From: an uncultured Ruminococcus sp.
GTDB lineage: Bacteria > Bacillota > Clostridia > Oscillospirales > Ruminococcaceae
Assembly: GCA_902787825.1 (NCBI GenBank)
Contig: CADAHS010000024.1
Coordinates: 1 to 35,610, forward strand
Reading direction: 5' to 3'
DNA: 35,610 nt
In this document: one piece after another, positions 7,197-15,277 of the stretch
How the letters are laid out: each line of letters starts with the position of its first letter
Numbering within the stretch: the stretch's first letter is position 1
Program-made: the position numbers and the translations under genes
Notes under the pieces: model-generated
Databases searched by the model: none
What the model saw: the letters and a program-made list of their open reading frames with translations, nothing else
What the model was told of the DNA's origin: nothing

Positions 7197-8330
7197 TTAG
7201 TATTCGCTTTTTTTCTGTATTGCCCGTATGTATTTTTCCATATATTCAAAATCAGGAATATAGCCATCTTTATGGTATCTGTGTTCGGGATCTATTATTG
7301 CAACACCATCGCCTGATAGGACTGGTAAGTTGAATGTAACAGATTTTAAAATAGATTCCTCAAATTTTGATTGTCCCCATGAAAACATCATAAAAGCCTT
7401 ATGAATACAAGTAATCAAATAGCTTGCAATTTCTGCATTTAATTCTTTATGCCTTAAAACGAAAATTTTAATTTTATCACCTGTAAAATAAGGGGTTTCT
7501 TGATAAAACATCGTAGCTGTATCTTGACCAAACGTAATGGTGTTTCCTGTGTTTAAATATAGTTGATCATATTCAATAAACCCTCGAATTCCATTATTTT
7601 GGCTTGTTCTAACAACATATGGATACCATCTTTTAAAATTGAATATTTTGACAGTATTTGCGTTAATTCGTTTTTTAGGTGTTACTATATCAAATAAATC
7701 ATCCACGGTAAATTCTTTTGTGAGTTTTTTTAATGTCAAAGTATTCATTTCATCATCAAGTATAGAATTATTAAGTCCAGCTGTAATTAGATACTGCTCA
7801 AGTGCCGATATCCGCTCTTGCTCCAGCATCTCTATCCGTTCCTTCATAAATCGAAAGTCAGGGATCAGGCCTTCTTTGTTGTATGTCTTTTTATCATCTT
7901 TAATAATCAATCCGTTAGCATCTACACATACAGGCAACTTAATGGATAACAATGGTAGCTTATCTGTAGCGTTTACAAGATATTCTGTAAATTGTATTTG
8001 TAGTTTATTTATTGCTGCCGCAAGGAACATAAGAACTTCTTGGGGCTGAATATCACCGTTCAAAGTAAGCGCTTTAACACGAGTACCAATATGAAAATCT
8101 TGACTTTGTACAGTTGCAAAGAAAACACCTCTATCAGCTAATGCAATTGTTTTTCGATGATCAAAAATGCGCCTATCAGGTACGGGATTTATATATTTTA
8201 CAATACCATTATTAGTATTCTGATGACTTACTAAGGGAACATTTCCTGTGACTGTATTTCCAATAATTAAATCTCTTCCAGTAGCAATCTCAAACATCTC
8301 ACCGATAATGAAATCTTTATATATAGCCAT
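7197..8330 (-). CDS. Restriction-modification specificity subunit (HsdS/BcgI-B-like)
   Basis: This 377-residue protein has two target-recognition domains, each followed by a conserved helix with the same signature: GLIPDFRFMKERIEMLEQE near residues 165-185, and GYIPDFEYMEKYIRAIQKK at the C-terminus. The twofold layout is that of type I HsdS and of BcgI subunit B, where each half reads one part of a bipartite DNA site. The start overlaps the stop of the upstream catalytic gene by one base (TAATG), so translation is coupled. It is the last gene of a four-gene operon. No separate HsdR is present, which favours a BcgI-like assignment. Confidence 0.85.
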   Translation of the reverse strand: MAIYKDFIIGEMFEIATGRDLIIGNTVTGNVPLVSHQNTNNGIVKYINPVPDRRIFDHRKTIALADRGVFFATVQSQDFHIGTRVKALTLNGDIQPQEVLMFLAAAINKLQIQFTEYLVNATDKLPLLSIKLPVCVDANGLIIKDDKKTYNKEGLIPDFRFMKERIEMLEQERISALEQYLITAGLNNSILDDEMNTLTLKKLTKEFTVDDLFDIVTPKKRINANTVKIFNFKRWYPYVVRTSQNNGIRGFIEYDQLYLNTGNTITFGQDTATMFYQETPYFTGDKIKIFVLRHKELNAEIASYLITCIHKAFMMFSWGQSKFEESILKSVTFNLPVLSGDGVAIIDPEHRYHKDGYIPDFEYMEKYIRAIQKKSEY

Positions 8331-10402
8331 TAGTTGATTTCACCTCGTATCATCGCACTAATTTTCCAAGCAAGGAAGTCAGCAACAACTTTTTTGAAGT
8401 CATCTTCCGTTGGAGTAAGATCAATGACCTTGTGCTGTTTAAACGTCCAATCATCACCATTATCCGTTATTTTATCCTCGATGAATATTTCTTCAGTAAT
8501 GTATGTGCAGTCTTTCAGTTTTTTCCTGTCAAGGATTAAGTCAACTACCTCCTGATAACGTTCAAGAGCATTACCAGTATCACGCAAATTCACATCTTGG
8601 CTTGACTTTTTTCTATTCTGTCGAGTATACCCATCATCAGAGAAGTCAACAAACTTGACATATTTGTTTACATCATGAGGTTTACCGACCTCGAACAGAT
8701 AAACGGCTGTTTGTACGCTTGCCTTACCTCTGAAAATATCAGCCATATGTATACTTGCGAGCAGAGTATTCTTTTCCAACAAACGTTTCGTATATGGCAA
8801 GCCATTTCCACTGCCTGCATTTTCCTGTATGAGTACACAGGCTTTACCGCATTTCATACGACTCAATGCCTTTTCGACAAAAACAAAGCCCTTTCCTAAA
8901 GCAGAATACGGAGGATTGAGTAGGAAAACATCAGCGGGAAAAGCCTGTCCCTTTCTCTCTCCTTGCTCATATGTACCGCTAAATTTTTCAAGACTATCAA
9001 CATTCAGGATGGTTGCCGAGCCGTCTTTCATTAAAATCATATTCAGAACGGCAAGCAAATATATGTCAGGACGTATTTCACAGCCTAAAAGTTGGAACTT
9101 CTTTATATCGTTTACTTTATCTGCATATTTCTCAGGACTTGTTTTATATTGCTGTTCCGCATCTTTCAGCATCAACTTCATTGCCGAAATCAAAAATCCG
9201 CCGGAGCCTGCTGCATAGTCCCAAACATAGCTGTTCATATTGACTTCTGCAAGCTTTGCCATAAACTCAGTAACATAACGTGGAGTAAGAACAACATCAT
9301 TACGTTCACCGTCAGGAATATCTACCCATTCATTGAGAACATTAAAAAGCTTTCCTGTAAAATCAAGGTGTTCAGCAGAAAGAAAAGTAGGCATTATGTT
9401 TTGCTCAACTTCTCTATATACTGTTTTCAGTCTGCTCTCTACTCTGCTTGTATCCTTAACTGTTCTTGGTTCTTCAAGCATAGAGTGCAGGAGAACTCTT
9501 TCAAGAGTGTTCTTTATGCTTTCACGTTTATCAGCAGGCAGATTTTTGGCATCAAGAAATTCTGCTACTCTATTGTAAATAGCATATCCATCATGTGTTT
9601 TCCTACCTTTATCACCTTTAAGGTCAGAGGTCACTAAACCGCTGACAATAACATTCCCGTCCTCGTCTTTTACTCCAAGTCCAGCCATGATCATGGCAGC
9701 TATCAGTTCAACCCTATCACCGACGGCAATATGCAGATCATCATGCATGGTCTGATTTAGTGTTTTTAAATTGGCTTCAATAGTATTTTCAAACTCGAAT
9801 GCCATTCGTTCTCTTTCAGCATCCGTCAAGAGAATATCCTTTAACTTTAACGCAAGTGCTGGTCTGTTAGATGCTGTAAGAAAGCTCAGATCTGTGTAAT
9901 CTCCGATTTTTTTTGGAACACCAAAGTTCTTTTTTGAAATAAGCCAAGCAGATATTTCATAAACAATATCATCACCGTTTTTATATCCGTTTACGCCTAC
10001 CGCAATTATACGGCTATAACTATCTGCATACTTGAATATAGCTGTAGCATAATGCACTGCACCATTGACAGCATATTTGCTTATATTCTTCAAATTGTTT
10101 GAACCATCTTTTGCTTTGTTTGCAGGGATACCATTTTCGTCAACTTTGCATAAATCCCCCTTTGAGCCTTTACACTCAATCATTACTGGGACTTTCGATG
10201 ATTCCAAGTCTATGAAGAGCTTGATATCAGGATAATTCCCACCTTTTCCGCCTTTCTTGGATTCTTCAATCTTTAATGCGTCATCAATTTCAGAATCCAT
10301 AGCTTCAGTTTTGGTGAGATAAGGTATTTTTACTGAGTTAAAGTATTGTTTTGCCCAATCTTCAATCTGTTCTTCTATACTTGAAACATTTTTCTTTGCC
10401 AT
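8330..10402 (-). CDS. Bifunctional restriction endonuclease / N6-adenine methyltransferase (BcgI-A-like)
   Basis: This 690-residue protein starts after GAGGTGG. The N-terminal domain has a PD-(D/E)XK-type nuclease pattern: D59 in NYPDIKLFID and E77-C-K79 in VPVMIECKG. The central part is an HsdM-like methyltransferase, with the SAM-binding motif VWDYAAGSGGFLIS near residue 395 and the catalytic NPPY near residue 495. Cutting and methylation in one chain, plus a separate two-domain specificity subunit, is the architecture of type IIB enzymes such as BcgI, which cut on both sides of their site. The recognition sequence cannot be predicted. It sits in an operon with a RES-like and a DUF4238 protein. 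Confidence 0.85.
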   Translation of the reverse strand: MAKKNVSSIEEQIEDWAKQYFNSVKIPYLTKTEAMDSEIDDALKIEESKKGGKGGNYPDIKLFIDLESSKVPVMIECKGSKGDLCKVDENGIPANKAKDGSNNLKNISKYAVNGAVHYATAIFKYADSYSRIIAVGVNGYKNGDDIVYEISAWLISKKNFGVPKKIGDYTDLSFLTASNRPALALKLKDILLTDAERERMAFEFENTIEANLKTLNQTMHDDLHIAVGDRVELIAAMIMAGLGVKDEDGNVIVSGLVTSDLKGDKGRKTHDGYAIYNRVAEFLDAKNLPADKRESIKNTLERVLLHSMLEEPRTVKDTSRVESRLKTVYREVEQNIMPTFLSAEHLDFTGKLFNVLNEWVDIPDGERNDVVLTPRYVTEFMAKLAEVNMNSYVWDYAAGSGGFLISAMKLMLKDAEQQYKTSPEKYADKVNDIKKFQLLGCEIRPDIYLLAVLNMILMKDGSATILNVDSLEKFSGTYEQGERKGQAFPADVFLLNPPYSALGKGFVFVEKALSRMKCGKACVLIQENAGSGNGLPYTKRLLEKNTLLASIHMADIFRGKASVQTAVYLFEVGKPHDVNKYVKFVDFSDDGYTRQNRKKSSQDVNLRDTGNALERYQEVVDLILDRKKLKDCTYITEEIFIEDKITDNGDDWTFKQHKVIDLTPTEDDFKKVVADFLAWKISAMIRGEIN

Positions 10403-10424
10403 AATTCCACCTCATGTGAATGTA

Positions 10425-11210
10425 TTATTGTTGTTTTTGGGGACGCTCATCTACTATACGTTGTAGCTCGTCCATATACACCTGTAACCGCAATTTAAAC
10501 TCATCAGTCTCATTGTATTGCTCATCTTTACCTATACGAGCAATGGGAAGGAACATATCTCCATAGGAATACAGTTTTGGAGAATAGTCGCTTGTATCGG
10601 CACATACGATCCTGTTATGATTCTTTCCCTTTTCATTTCCAAGACGTAACCTTACTTCTCTTAATGATAATTTCTTGAAGCCGTGTTCAAAGAAAAGAAA
10701 ATTCATACTTCCTTTGCGAGCCTCTGATTCATATGCTAAACAATCTGGCTCCTGATAAGCAATCTCATCTATAAGCTCTCTTTCACCTTTTGTTATGCGC
10801 TCGTGTTTTTCGAGTTTCTTCAGTATTATATTGAACTCCAATTGAGTACCATCAATTATTTGTAACTCCTTACGTGGATAAACCGTTGGAATAAAACTGC
10901 TTCCATCATCATAAGCCCAAAATGTTATAATATTATTCCCTGATCCCCATCGTTTGATTTCAGCTCGGCTTGTTTCAGGGCTATCAGCCCAATATGAGAG
11001 TTTCTGCCCCGGAAATAAATTTGAATAACGATTATCAGTTCTGCTAAGGCGAAGATTTCCTGCATGAAGTTCACTCACAGTCTTGCCATACATACTTGGA
11101 TCAAATTCGATACATCTAAAAAAATCGAACTCACCTGTCATAATCATAGGAAGAGTTCTGTGCTTTAGAACAGATAAATTACCTGTGTGATTTATAAACG
11201 TTAATCCCAT
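10425..11210 (-). CDS. Hypothetical protein, possibly RES-like
   Basis: This 261-residue protein starts at the ATG after AAAGGATT; an upstream TTG in frame is less likely. The region LSYWADSPETSRAEIKRWG followed by ITFWAYDD recalls the RES fold, in which toxins of the RES-Xre type degrade NAD. The match rests on a short stretch and the active-site residues cannot be confirmed. It lies 11 bp after the DUF4238 gene and 22 bp before the restriction-modification gene, so the four are co-transcribed. It could be a second defence effector or an accessory of the restriction system. Confidence 0.6.
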   Translation of the reverse strand: MGLTFINHTGNLSVLKHRTLPMIMTGEFDFFRCIEFDPSMYGKTVSELHAGNLRLSRTDNRYSNLFPGQKLSYWADSPETSRAEIKRWGSGNNIITFWAYDDGSSFIPTVYPRKELQIIDGTQLEFNIILKKLEKHERITKGERELIDEIAYQEPDCLAYESEARKGSMNFLFFEHGFKKLSLREVRLRLGNEKGKNHNRIVCADTSDYSPKLYSYGDMFLPIARIGKDEQYNETDEFKLRLQVYMDELQRIVDERPQKQQ

Positions 11211-11221
11211 AGTTAATCCTT

Positions 11222-12076
11222 TCAAGATAATTCTTTGTCCAAAAGCTCTTTAATGAAGCCAAAGTCCTTATTAGAGAAAAGCATTCTTGTGCATTCACGT
11301 TCAATATACATATTGTAAAGAGCTATATTTTTAATATCGTACTCATCAAAGCAAAATAAATCGTTCCATTTAACAGATTTAGGATACATCTCAATAGCAA
11401 ATAACGGCGAAATCGGAATGTAATATGTGAGATCATCAGATGCAGCCGAAACATGGACATTCTTACCGTGATTTATTGCTATTAACGGGTTATCAGATGT
11501 AAGGAACGGTAGTTCTGTGTGATTGACTATAATAACCCATTTTTTGTCATTGAACATATTGGCATAAAAATGAGCTAAGTCAAAAGATAAGATTTGAGTA
11601 TTCTGCAACCTCTTAAAGTCTGCCTTGTCGTAATCAGGAATAGAACCACAAGGAACATGGGCTTTTAATTGATCATATATGTACTCAAACTGCTTACGTA
11701 ATAAATTAGTGCGCTGTATTTGCATCGCAAATTGGGCACTTAATGCCTGTCGCTTTGAAAGAGGATAATCAACATAACATCCCTTACGATCTTTTTTCTC
11801 AAATGTTATAGAACATATTAGCTCTTTCAACAAATCCGATAAATCAGTTTCAATTTTCTGAAAAAGCAGCTCAAGGATTTTCTTGTTTTCACCTAATTCC
11901 GGTATATCATAATAATTGCCTTCAACTGGAAAGTCTCCTGCACAACCGCATCCTGAAATTCCTTTTTCTTTTAAATAGTAATAGATACTGCTCTTTCTAC
12001 CCTCGTTACCATTTGCTCCGAAGTTAGCAATATAACAAGATGGAACAATATGCTGTTTCGTATACTCTTTTCCCAT
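11222..12076 (-). CDS. DUF4238-like protein
   Basis: This 284-residue protein starts with KQHIVPSCYIANF and carries PFLTSDNPLIAI near residue 195, the two landmarks of DUF4238. The family is common in defence islands and has no established biochemical role that I can cite; the QH...H and SDNP motifs hint at a nuclease-like site, which is inference. It is the first gene of the operon driven from 12145-12173. Confidence 0.75.
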   Translation of the reverse strand: MGKEYTKQHIVPSCYIANFGANGNEGRKSSIYYYLKEKGISGCGCAGDFPVEGNYYDIPELGENKKILELLFQKIETDLSDLLKELICSITFEKKDRKGCYVDYPLSKRQALSAQFAMQIQRTNLLRKQFEYIYDQLKAHVPCGSIPDYDKADFKRLQNTQILSFDLAHFYANMFNDKKWVIIVNHTELPFLTSDNPLIAINHGKNVHVSAASDDLTYYIPISPLFAIEMYPKSVKWNDLFCFDEYDIKNIALYNMYIERECTRMLFSNKDFGFIKELLDKELS

Positions 12077-12144
12077 ATAGCACCTCTTTCAAAGGTGAAA
12101 ATAATTAATTATTATATTTACAATCATTCGCTATTTATCTTTTT

Positions 12145-12173
12145 ATTATATCATATTTTGTGCAAATAGTCAA
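12145..12173 (-). promoter_or_regulatory. Promoter of the restriction-modification operon
   Basis: TTGACT (12168-12173) and TATAAT (12145-12150) are 17 bp apart, about 70 bp before the DUF4238 start. Confidence 0.8.
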
Positions 12174-12203
12174 TTAGAAATCGAACATTATTCTACTATT
12201 GCG

Positions 12204-12233
12204 AAAAAAATGCTTCCCATTATCTGAGAAGCA
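12204..12233 (-). terminator. Terminator ending transcription of the split integrase
   Basis: On the minus strand, TGCTTC pairs with GAAGCA (12211-12216 and 12228-12233) and runs into TTTTTTT. It lies inside the nested element, between its left end and the restriction-modification promoter, and would stop read-through from the integrase. Confidence 0.75.
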
Positions 12234-12234
12234 C

Positions 12235-13626
12235 TTATATTATTTGAATTATTCTATCGGTAGGTACTGCATGGGTTTTCGTGTTACTATTTGGAACGGT
12301 GACAGTTGTGGTTATCTTGGCGTGACCGAGCCTTTTGCTTATCGCAGCTATGTCCATATTGCCGTGCAGCAGCAGGCTCGCCATTGTATGCCTGAATGCA
12401 TGCGGGTTTATATGCCCCAGCTCATGCCTTTTGGAAAATGACCTCAGCCAGATGTTCACCGAGTCGGGATTCATAGGCATTCCCTCGTAACCCGACCTCT
12501 CCTGGAAGAACAGGAAGCCTGTGTTATGCCAGCGTGATCCGTATGCTGTGCTTGTGGTGATGTACCATTTGCGGTATTCTCTCAAAAGCTGCATCGTTTC
12601 CTGCGGCAAAGTAATGTACCTTTCCGACTCCTCGGTCTTGGTGGTATCCTCGTATATGCCTCTGTCAGATGTGTACAGCAGATTGAGATGTATGTGTATC
12701 CTGCTTTTCTCCCAGTCAACAGCGTCCCATTTTAGCCCCATTATCTCTCCCCGCCGTGCGCCTGTGATTATGAGCAGGTTTATCAGCGTTTTCCATTTCA
12801 GCGGTTCGTTTTCAAGGCATTTGATGATCCTTTCTATCTCCTCAAACTCAAAGTAGTTGACCTTTGGTCTTTTCGTCTTGGGAGGTGTAGCCTTTGCCGC
12901 AGGATTGAACGGTATTATCATCTCCTTGTCTGCAAGGGCAAGAATGCTTGATATGAGTCTGTGATACTCCCTTATCGTCTTGTTGGAAAGCACGCTCTTG
13001 TCTCTTACCTTTATGAACAGCTTTGTCAGCGGAACGCCGAGAGTATCGCACAGCCGTTGTGCCTTTTCAAGAAGTATATTGCCGCCGTTTATCGCCGAGC
13101 GTATTGTCATCATGCCCACGACAGACTTTTTATGCAGTTCCTCCTGGGTGATTTTCTTTGATTTAAGAAATTCCTTGAAATCTACCCTTACCGCTGCCCG
13201 CTCGGCTGTTTTGCGTACACCTGTCTTTTCAAGGCTCTCGTAGAACACATTGAGCGTCTGCGGTCTGATCTCAGTCAGTCGCAGGTGTCCTATCTCGGTA
13301 TTGATGTCCTTGAGCATTGCCTCATACCTTACCAGCGTTGAGTGCTTGACGCCTGCTCGCTCTTTCATTCTCATCGCATACTCCGAGTATGCTCTGAAGG
13401 TCTGTTTGCTGTCGGCAACATATCCTTGCTTGCACTTTTTCTCAAACTCAACAGCTGTTTCGTTGAGAGCCTTTGCGTTTTGTCTGTCGGACTTGTCAGG
13501 GTCGGGCTTGAATGTCATCTGATAGGGATTGAGCTTTTTGCCGTTTGCATCATAGCCCTTGTTGACTCTGATCCTGTATGCGATTATTTCGCCTTTCTTA
13601 TTCTTTCTTGGCTCGATATATGCCAT
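12235..13626 (-). CDS. int: Tyrosine integrase of the island, split before its catalytic Tyr
   Basis: The start ATG follows GGAGGTGATAGA. Genuine integrase sequence runs from 13626 to 12305 (440 codons plus two bases), then 22 foreign residues read into the nested element. Domains in order: an arm-binding N-terminus with IEPRKNKKGEIIAYRI; a core-binding domain; an inserted XRE-type helix-turn-helix at about residues 148-204; and the catalytic domain with TGARRGEIMGLKW (Arg at 291/292), HAFRHT (H409, R412) and KRLGHAKITTT (H435). The Tyr (residue 445 of the restored protein) is absent and lies at 3305-3307. The existing product may still bind att sites but cannot recombine. The excisionase-like gene lies upstream. 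Restored length is 470 residues. Confidence 0.93.
   Translation of the reverse strand: MAYIEPRKNKKGEIIAYRIRVNKGYDANGKKLNPYQMTFKPDPDKSDRQNAKALNETAVEFEKKCKQGYVADSKQTFRAYSEYAMRMKERAGVKHSTLVRYEAMLKDINTEIGHLRLTEIRPQTLNVFYESLEKTGVRKTAERAAVRVDFKEFLKSKKITQEELHKKSVVGMMTIRSAINGGNILLEKAQRLCDTLGVPLTKLFIKVRDKSVLSNKTIREYHRLISSILALADKEMIIPFNPAAKATPPKTKRPKVNYFEFEEIERIIKCLENEPLKWKTLINLLIITGARRGEIMGLKWDAVDWEKSRIHIHLNLLYTSDRGIYEDTTKTEESERYITLPQETMQLLREYRKWYITTSTAYGSRWHNTGFLFFQERSGYEGMPMNPDSVNIWLRSFSKRHELGHINPHAFRHTMASLLLHGNMDIAAISKRLGHAKITTTVTVPNSNTKTHAVPTDRIIQII
12281..12306 (-). other. Left junction (att site) of the nested serine-recombinase element
   Basis: CCAAATAGTAACAC is read on the minus strand at 12294-12281, 10 bp from the crossover AC (12306-12305). 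It mirrors the right junction at 3318-3343. Integrase sequence (ATAACCACA) ends here and element sequence begins. Confidence 0.88.
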
Positions 13627-13651
13627 TCTATCACCTCCGTTTTACACACCA

Positions 13652-13678
13652 GGATACCACAAAGGTATCCCGGTATCC
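13652..13678. promoter_or_regulatory. GGTATCC repeats between xis-like gene and integrase
   Basis: GGTATCC occurs at 13664-13670 and 13672-13678, with the inverted GGATACC at 13652-13658. The first and second form a hairpin just upstream of the integrase ribosome site. They could be regulator sites or an attenuating stem. Confidence 0.45.
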
Positions 13679-13720
13679 AGACCAAACTCAAAGAGTTTCC
13701 ACTTACAACACAGAAAGTTA

Positions 13721-13921
13721 TCAGCCCGCATCGGCATCACCCCGAAGATATCGAAGCAGCACTTCCTTGTTTATCAGATACTTTTTACCGGCCATTATGC
13801 ACGGCAGCTCGCCCGATTTGCACAGCTCCCTTACTCTGTACTCGGTAAGACCATCGACCAGTGCTGCGGCTTCCTTGATCGTCAGCATTGTTGGTTTGTT
13901 TGTAATTGTAATATCTTTCAT
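13721..13921 (-). CDS. xis: Excisionase-family helix-turn-helix protein
   Basis: This 66-residue protein has the excisionase/MerR-like winged helix pattern: TIKEAAALVDGLTEYRVRELCKSGELPCIMAGKKYLINKEVLLRYL. It starts 9 bp after AAGGG. Such proteins bend att DNA and direct tyrosine integrases to excise. It lies 94 bp before the integrase gene and 30 bp after the relaxase stop. Confidence 0.85.
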   Translation of the reverse strand: MKDITITNKPTMLTIKEAAALVDGLTEYRVRELCKSGELPCIMAGKKYLINKEVLLRYLRGDADAG

Positions 13922-13951
13922 ATAAATCTTCCCTTTCATAATTCCATAAAT

Positions 13952-15277
13952 CTACCCCATATGCATCCCCAGCGACTCTTTCTTCTCCCATTCTTCCTCG
14001 AGCCGCTTGCGGTCAAGGTGAGCGTAGTGCTTGTCCTCGCCCTCATCGCTGTCCTCTATCAGCGTAACCAGCGCAGCAATATCGCCCACAGTATCAATTG
14101 CAGCGCTTGTGATGCTATCAGAATTTTGAACAGCCTTGAGCTTACTTTCTGCCGCCAGTTCTCTTGCTCTTTCAGCCGAGATGAGTATTCTGCGCTCATG
14201 CTCCCAACCTGTTTCAGCAGTTCGCTGCTCATCTCTTTCATCTCCTGATGTATCTGCTGACGATTCTGTTCGCTCTCCTGCTGGTACCTGCCAAGCAGCA
14301 CCGACTGGTTCTGCTCGTACCTCGTCATCTGTTTCGAGGTTGGCAGCTCTTTTAATTCTTCTCTGACCTCGTCCTGCGACTGACATATCGAACTCAATAT
14401 CTTCAGCACCGCCGTCCAGTTCTGCTCCTGAACGACCACCATAGGCTGTGTCTCGGCTGCTTCGTTCAGGTTCGTCTTGTTCAGTTCCATTAAAGATTGC
14501 ATATCGTATTTCGAATTCATATTCCATCATCTCCTTTAAAAATTTCTTGTCGTGCAGCTTGTTGCATCTGCATTTCTTTCCTTTGGGCGTGGTGTAGGTG
14601 ATGTACTTGCGCTGTTCTTCCCACCTAACTTGATAGCCTTTGCGTTTCATCAAGGCTATGAACTGTTTCTTTGATTTCGCTTGCTTCATACAGTCGGTGA
14701 TAACATTCATTAAAGCGAACTTGAAGCTCTCACCTCGAACAGCGCTGCGGTACTCCTTGTCGCCGAGTATCTCTTTCTGCCCGTTCTTTTTAAAGTCAGG
14801 CTTGTCCAGAACAGCCACTCCATGCCGCTTGCAAATCTCATCTGACAGTTTCATCAGCTGTTTGACATCGTTTAGGTTTGAATGATACTTGTTCCCCGTC
14901 TGAAAGCTCACCGAGTTGAACACGATATGTGAATGGATATGCTCCCTGTCAATGTGAGTTGCTACCACACATTCGTAATCTTTGAACGCTCTCTCGGTGA
15001 ACTCAAGTGCTATCTTGTGAGCAAGCTCAGGAGATATTTCGTAGCCTTTGGGGAAGCTCTGCACCAGATGATAGTACAGTCTGCCGTCAGTTTTTCCGTT
15101 TGCCTGTTTGGTAAGAAGCATTTCTTCGTAGGCACTCTCGGGTGAACAGTTGATTCCCGAGACAAACCGTTTGTCCTCCAGCTTGGTTTTCTTCTCCTTA
15201 CCTACATACCCAAGCAGCTTTTTCAAGCCGCCTGTTGTCTTATTCTTACTGTTTGCAAAATGGATTATCGGCATCAT
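13952..15277 (-). CDS. mobA: Relaxase / mobilization nuclease
   Basis: This 441-residue protein starts at an ATG overlapping the mobC stop (ATGA). The relaxase domain fills the first half: catalytic Tyr candidate Y24 in LLGYVGKEKK, and the metal-binding motif HIDREHIHSHIVFNSV with H108, H113, H115 and H117. It belongs to the PF03432-type relaxases, which nick oriT and pilot the DNA strand into a recipient. The C-terminal third (about residues 250-410) is disordered, rich in E, R, A and G. That is exactly the part that encodes a second protein in another frame (14059-14520). Confidence 0.92.
   Translation of the reverse strand: MMPIIHFANSKNKTTGGLKKLLGYVGKEKKTKLEDKRFVSGINCSPESAYEEMLLTKQANGKTDGRLYYHLVQSFPKGYEISPELAHKIALEFTERAFKDYECVVATHIDREHIHSHIVFNSVSFQTGNKYHSNLNDVKQLMKLSDEICKRHGVAVLDKPDFKKNGQKEILGDKEYRSAVRGESFKFALMNVITDCMKQAKSKKQFIALMKRKGYQVRWEEQRKYITYTTPKGKKCRCNKLHDKKFLKEMMEYEFEIRYAIFNGTEQDEPERSSRDTAYGGRSGAELDGGAEDIEFDMSVAGRGQRRIKRAANLETDDEVRAEPVGAAWQVPAGERTESSADTSGDERDEQRTAETGWEHERRILISAERARELAAESKLKAVQNSDSITSAAIDTVGDIAALVTLIEDSDEGEDKHYAHLDRKRLEEEWEKKESLGMHMG
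14059..14520 (-). CDS. MobB-like coiled-coil membrane protein nested inside the relaxase gene
   Basis: A 153-residue frame lies wholly within the relaxase gene, on the same strand but in another frame. It has its own AAAGGAG 11 bp before the ATG. The product is clearly protein-like: a Gln/Glu-rich coiled coil (residues 35-125) and a C-terminal transmembrane helix (LFKILIASQALQLILWAILL). ColE1-type plasmids encode MobB and MobD inside mobA in the same manner, and MobB-type proteins are membrane-associated relaxosome factors. Homology to MobB is inferred from position, length and topology. The relaxase frame over this stretch is low-complexity, consistent with dual coding. Confidence 0.72.
   Translation of the reverse strand: MNSKYDMQSLMELNKTNLNEAAETQPMVVVQEQNWTAVLKILSSICQSQDEVREELKELPTSKQMTRYEQNQSVLLGRYQQESEQNRQQIHQEMKEMSSELLKQVGSMSAEYSSRLKEQENWRQKVSSRLFKILIASQALQLILWAILLRWLR

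Larger units (their letters stand above)
3318..12304. mobile_element. Nested serine-recombinase element inserted in the island's integrase gene (8,987 bp)
   Basis: The boundaries come from the interrupted integrase reading frame and the inverted CCAAATAGTAACAC arms. The element contains a large serine recombinase beside its right end, TnpW-like and coiled-coil proteins, a MobC-type protein with an upstream oriT-like region but no relaxase, a small conserved-looking ORF, and a restriction-modification operon. Precise excision would rebuild a full-length integrase frame. Confidence 0.92.

Noticed and set aside
12235-12304. The altered integrase C-terminus as a natural alternative end or sequencing frameshift
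   Set aside because: No other frame at this place restores an integrase ending, while the exact missing end is found at 3227-3319 and the junctions carry symmetric arms.
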